Of a stretch of 16,268 bases of DNA, positions 15,209-16,268 are shown in pieces. The notes below the pieces were generated by a model. It was given only the letters and a program-made list of their open reading frames with translations. It was not told the DNA's origin and made no database searches. Both the position numbers and the translations under genes were made by a program. Origin of the DNA: Pseudomonadota bacterium (GTDB lineage: Bacteria > Pseudomonadota > Gammaproteobacteria > Woeseiales > Woeseiaceae); assembly GCA_027295475.1 (NCBI GenBank), contig JAPUKV010000227.1, positions 1-16,268 on the forward strand, written 5' to 3'. How positions within the stretch are numbered: the first letter of the stretch is position 1; every line of letters begins with the position of its first letter.

Positions 15209-15634
15209 TGGGCGGAGTACTTTGGTGTTGACGTGTTGAATACACAAGCGCTGGTCGTTTTGTCGGGCGGTGAGCCTTTGCTGCAACTTGATGATGCGGC
15301 GATCCGGGCGCTACACGAACATGGCTTTGAAGTCGGCATCGAGACTTACGGGACGCTCCCGGCGCCGGCGGGGGCCGACTGGATTTGCGTGAGTCCGAAA
15401 GCCGGCGCCGCAATCATTCAGACAAGCGGAGACGAGCTAAAGCTTGTCTTTCCACAGCAAGAGCGCGAGGCGCAACCCGAGCGCTTCGAAGGCCTCGATT
15501 TTGAACATTTTTTTCTTCAACCGCTCGATGACGAGCACAGAGACGGCAATATCAAAGCAACGATCGAGTATTGCCTGGAGCATCCACAATGGAAACTCAG
15601 CCTGCAAACACACAAGCTAATCGGTATCGCCTGA
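15209..15634 (+). pseudogene. queE: 5'-truncated queE (7-carboxy-7-deazaguanine synthase) remnant
   Basis: The frame is open from just after the SDR stop to TGA at 15632-15634; the first usable start is GTG 15233 (133 residues). It aligns closely with the C-terminal two thirds of QueE: LVVLSGGEPLLQLDDAAIRA, HEHGFEVGIETYGTLPAPAG, ADWICVSPKAG, DELKLVFPQ, 'PERFEGLDFEHFFLQPLDDE' and HPQWKLSLQTHKLIGI. QueE is a cytosolic radical-SAM enzyme that makes 7-carboxy-7-deazaguanine in the queuosine pathway and is normally about 210 residues. About 90 N-terminal residues are missing, including the CxxxCxxC-type region that binds the 4Fe-4S cluster. Without it the protein cannot do radical-SAM chemistry. 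The frame has no stops and the end is intact, so the loss is recent or the piece is under another constraint. A window-level assembly error is an alternative. The usual ETNGT reads ETYGT here. Confidence 0.85.
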
Positions 15635-15644
15635 TGATGGGACA

Positions 15645-16061
15645 ATGATTAGTCACAAAGTAGTAAGGCCGCTGGTCGCGGTCACCGTTGGGCTGGTGTT
15701 GGCCCTGTATAGCTATCAACGTATTACCGATCCTGATCCGGGTTTGCAGAGAGCGACAGAAGAAGCGATCGTGATGGTGGCGCGTGATATTTTGCAGAGT
15801 TACGTGTCACCGGGAAATCTCATAGAGATTGTGGATGCCGTTTCCCCGGCCCGCAAAGTCGGCAAATCCTATGTCTATCCGACTGATGACGGCTGGGAGT
15901 TATCGGGACATTACCGCCGCGATGAGAACGATCGCTGGCACCCGTACCTGATGGTCCTGAATGGCGACGCGGGGCTCAAATCGCTGGCGGTTCAGGATGG
16001 CAATGACCGCCTTATCGGTATGTCCGCACAGGACCCTAAATTCTCCGCCTTGCCGCCATAG
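15645..16061 (+). CDS. Membrane-anchored hypothetical protein
   Basis: This 138-residue protein starts at ATG 15645, with GGGA three bases upstream, ten bases after the queE remnant. It has one N-terminal hydrophobic segment (about residues 8-24, VRPLVAVTVGLVLALYSYQ) and then a soluble, probably periplasmic domain with 'YVYPTDDGWELSGHYRRDENDRWHPYLMVLNGDAGLKSLAVQD', a beta-rich pattern. I do not recognise a family. The close spacing to the queE remnant suggests it was in its operon, but no functional link is shown. Confidence 0.75.
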   Translation: MISHKVVRPLVAVTVGLVLALYSYQRITDPDPGLQRATEEAIVMVARDILQSYVSPGNLIEIVDAVSPARKVGKSYVYPTDDGWELSGHYRRDENDRWHPYLMVLNGDAGLKSLAVQDGNDRLIGMSAQDPKFSALPP

Positions 16062-16080
16062 GCGCAGCAACGAACGGCGA

Positions 16081-16182
16081 TCAGGCGATCCAGACGATCA
16101 AGCTCATCAATGAGGTTGCGTAGGCGAATCCCAGGACAATCACGCTGATCTCAAGCTCGTACAGTGGTTTTTCGTAGTTCAT
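16081..16182 (-). CDS. Possible 33-residue single-span membrane protein
   Basis: On the minus strand ATG 16182, preceded by TGGAGAAG with suitable spacing, opens MNYEKPLYELEISVIVLGFA followed by YATSLMSLIVWIA and a TGA at 16083-16081. A short charged N-terminus followed by one hydrophobic span is the layout of a small bacterial membrane protein. It is convergent with the preceding gene. No family is recognised. The open frame is short enough to arise by chance, so the ribosome-binding site and hydrophobic pattern carry the call. Confidence 0.5.
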   Translation of the reverse strand: MNYEKPLYELEISVIVLGFAYATSLMSLIVWIA

Positions 16183-16229
16183 TGATCTTCTCCAGTCAAG
16201 CGGGTTTTCCAAGGCCTCTATCCTGATTT

Positions 16230-16253
16230 GCCCTGACCGTCAGGGCCTGACGG
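16230..16253. promoter_or_regulatory. Two overlapping, mutually exclusive inverted repeats
   Basis: GCCCTGAC/GTCAGGGC (16230-16246, one-base centre) and CCGTCAG/CTGACGG (16237-16253, three-base loop) share the middle segment and cannot form together. They lie about 50-70 bases upstream of the 33-residue ORF on the minus strand. A nested operator or an alternative-structure leader are both possible; neither is proven. No other feature is seen between 16183 and the window end. Confidence 0.4.
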
Positions 16254-16268
16254 AACGCTGATTCATTG

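Overview
The window is 16.3 kb of a chromosome of moderately high GC. It most likely comes from a gammaproteobacterium: the mix of an RND pump, a DUF3300 protein, a MocR-type regulator, a QueE-like fragment, an Ohr/OsmC protein and a cysteine-rich zinc-binding protein fits that group. That placement is inference; no rRNA or tRNA is present to fix the lineage. There is no CRISPR array, prophage, integron or intact mobile element. The sequence reads as a chromosomal patchwork of small transcription units, several of them for envelope or stress functions, with several visible gene-decay events.

Layout. (a) 1-3130: the 3' four fifths of an RND efflux permease, then a short exported DUF4440-type protein. 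(b) 3130-5475: two REP-like palindromes, a possible 51-residue membrane protein, a large exported DUF3300 protein on the minus strand with a His/Tyr-rich middle and an Arg/Ser-rich tail, and just upstream of it the first 18 codons of an IS3-family orfA left by a lost insertion sequence. (c) 5476-8830: a DUF1330 protein; then a MocR regulator (GntR winged helix plus aminotransferase fold) divergent from an unrecognised 82-residue protein that overlaps an EamA/DMT transporter. The divergent promoters of this unit overlap, the usual layout for a regulator controlling both itself and its neighbour. (d) 8842-10300: a second exported DUF4440 protein and an Hsp20 small heat-shock gene broken by a one-base deletion, with its terminator still in place. 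(e) 10304-11800: a zinc-type alcohol dehydrogenase lacking the structural-zinc cysteines, convergent with an OsmC/Ohr protein. (f) 11921-16061: a run of plus-strand genes: exported DUF885 metallopeptidase-like protein, eight-cysteine zinc protein, a Tat-exported SDR dehydrogenase, a 5'-truncated queE (7-carboxy-7-deazaguanine synthase), and a small membrane-anchored protein. (g) 16062-end: a 33-residue minus-strand membrane ORF preceded by two mutually exclusive hairpins.

I did not find a clear new multi-gene system. The observations most worth following are the hsp20 frameshift, the queE fragment that keeps an open frame but has lost its iron-sulfur cluster region, the Tat/lipobox signal on an otherwise cytosolic-type SDR, and the unrecognised small proteins beside the MocR/EamA unit and at the right end.
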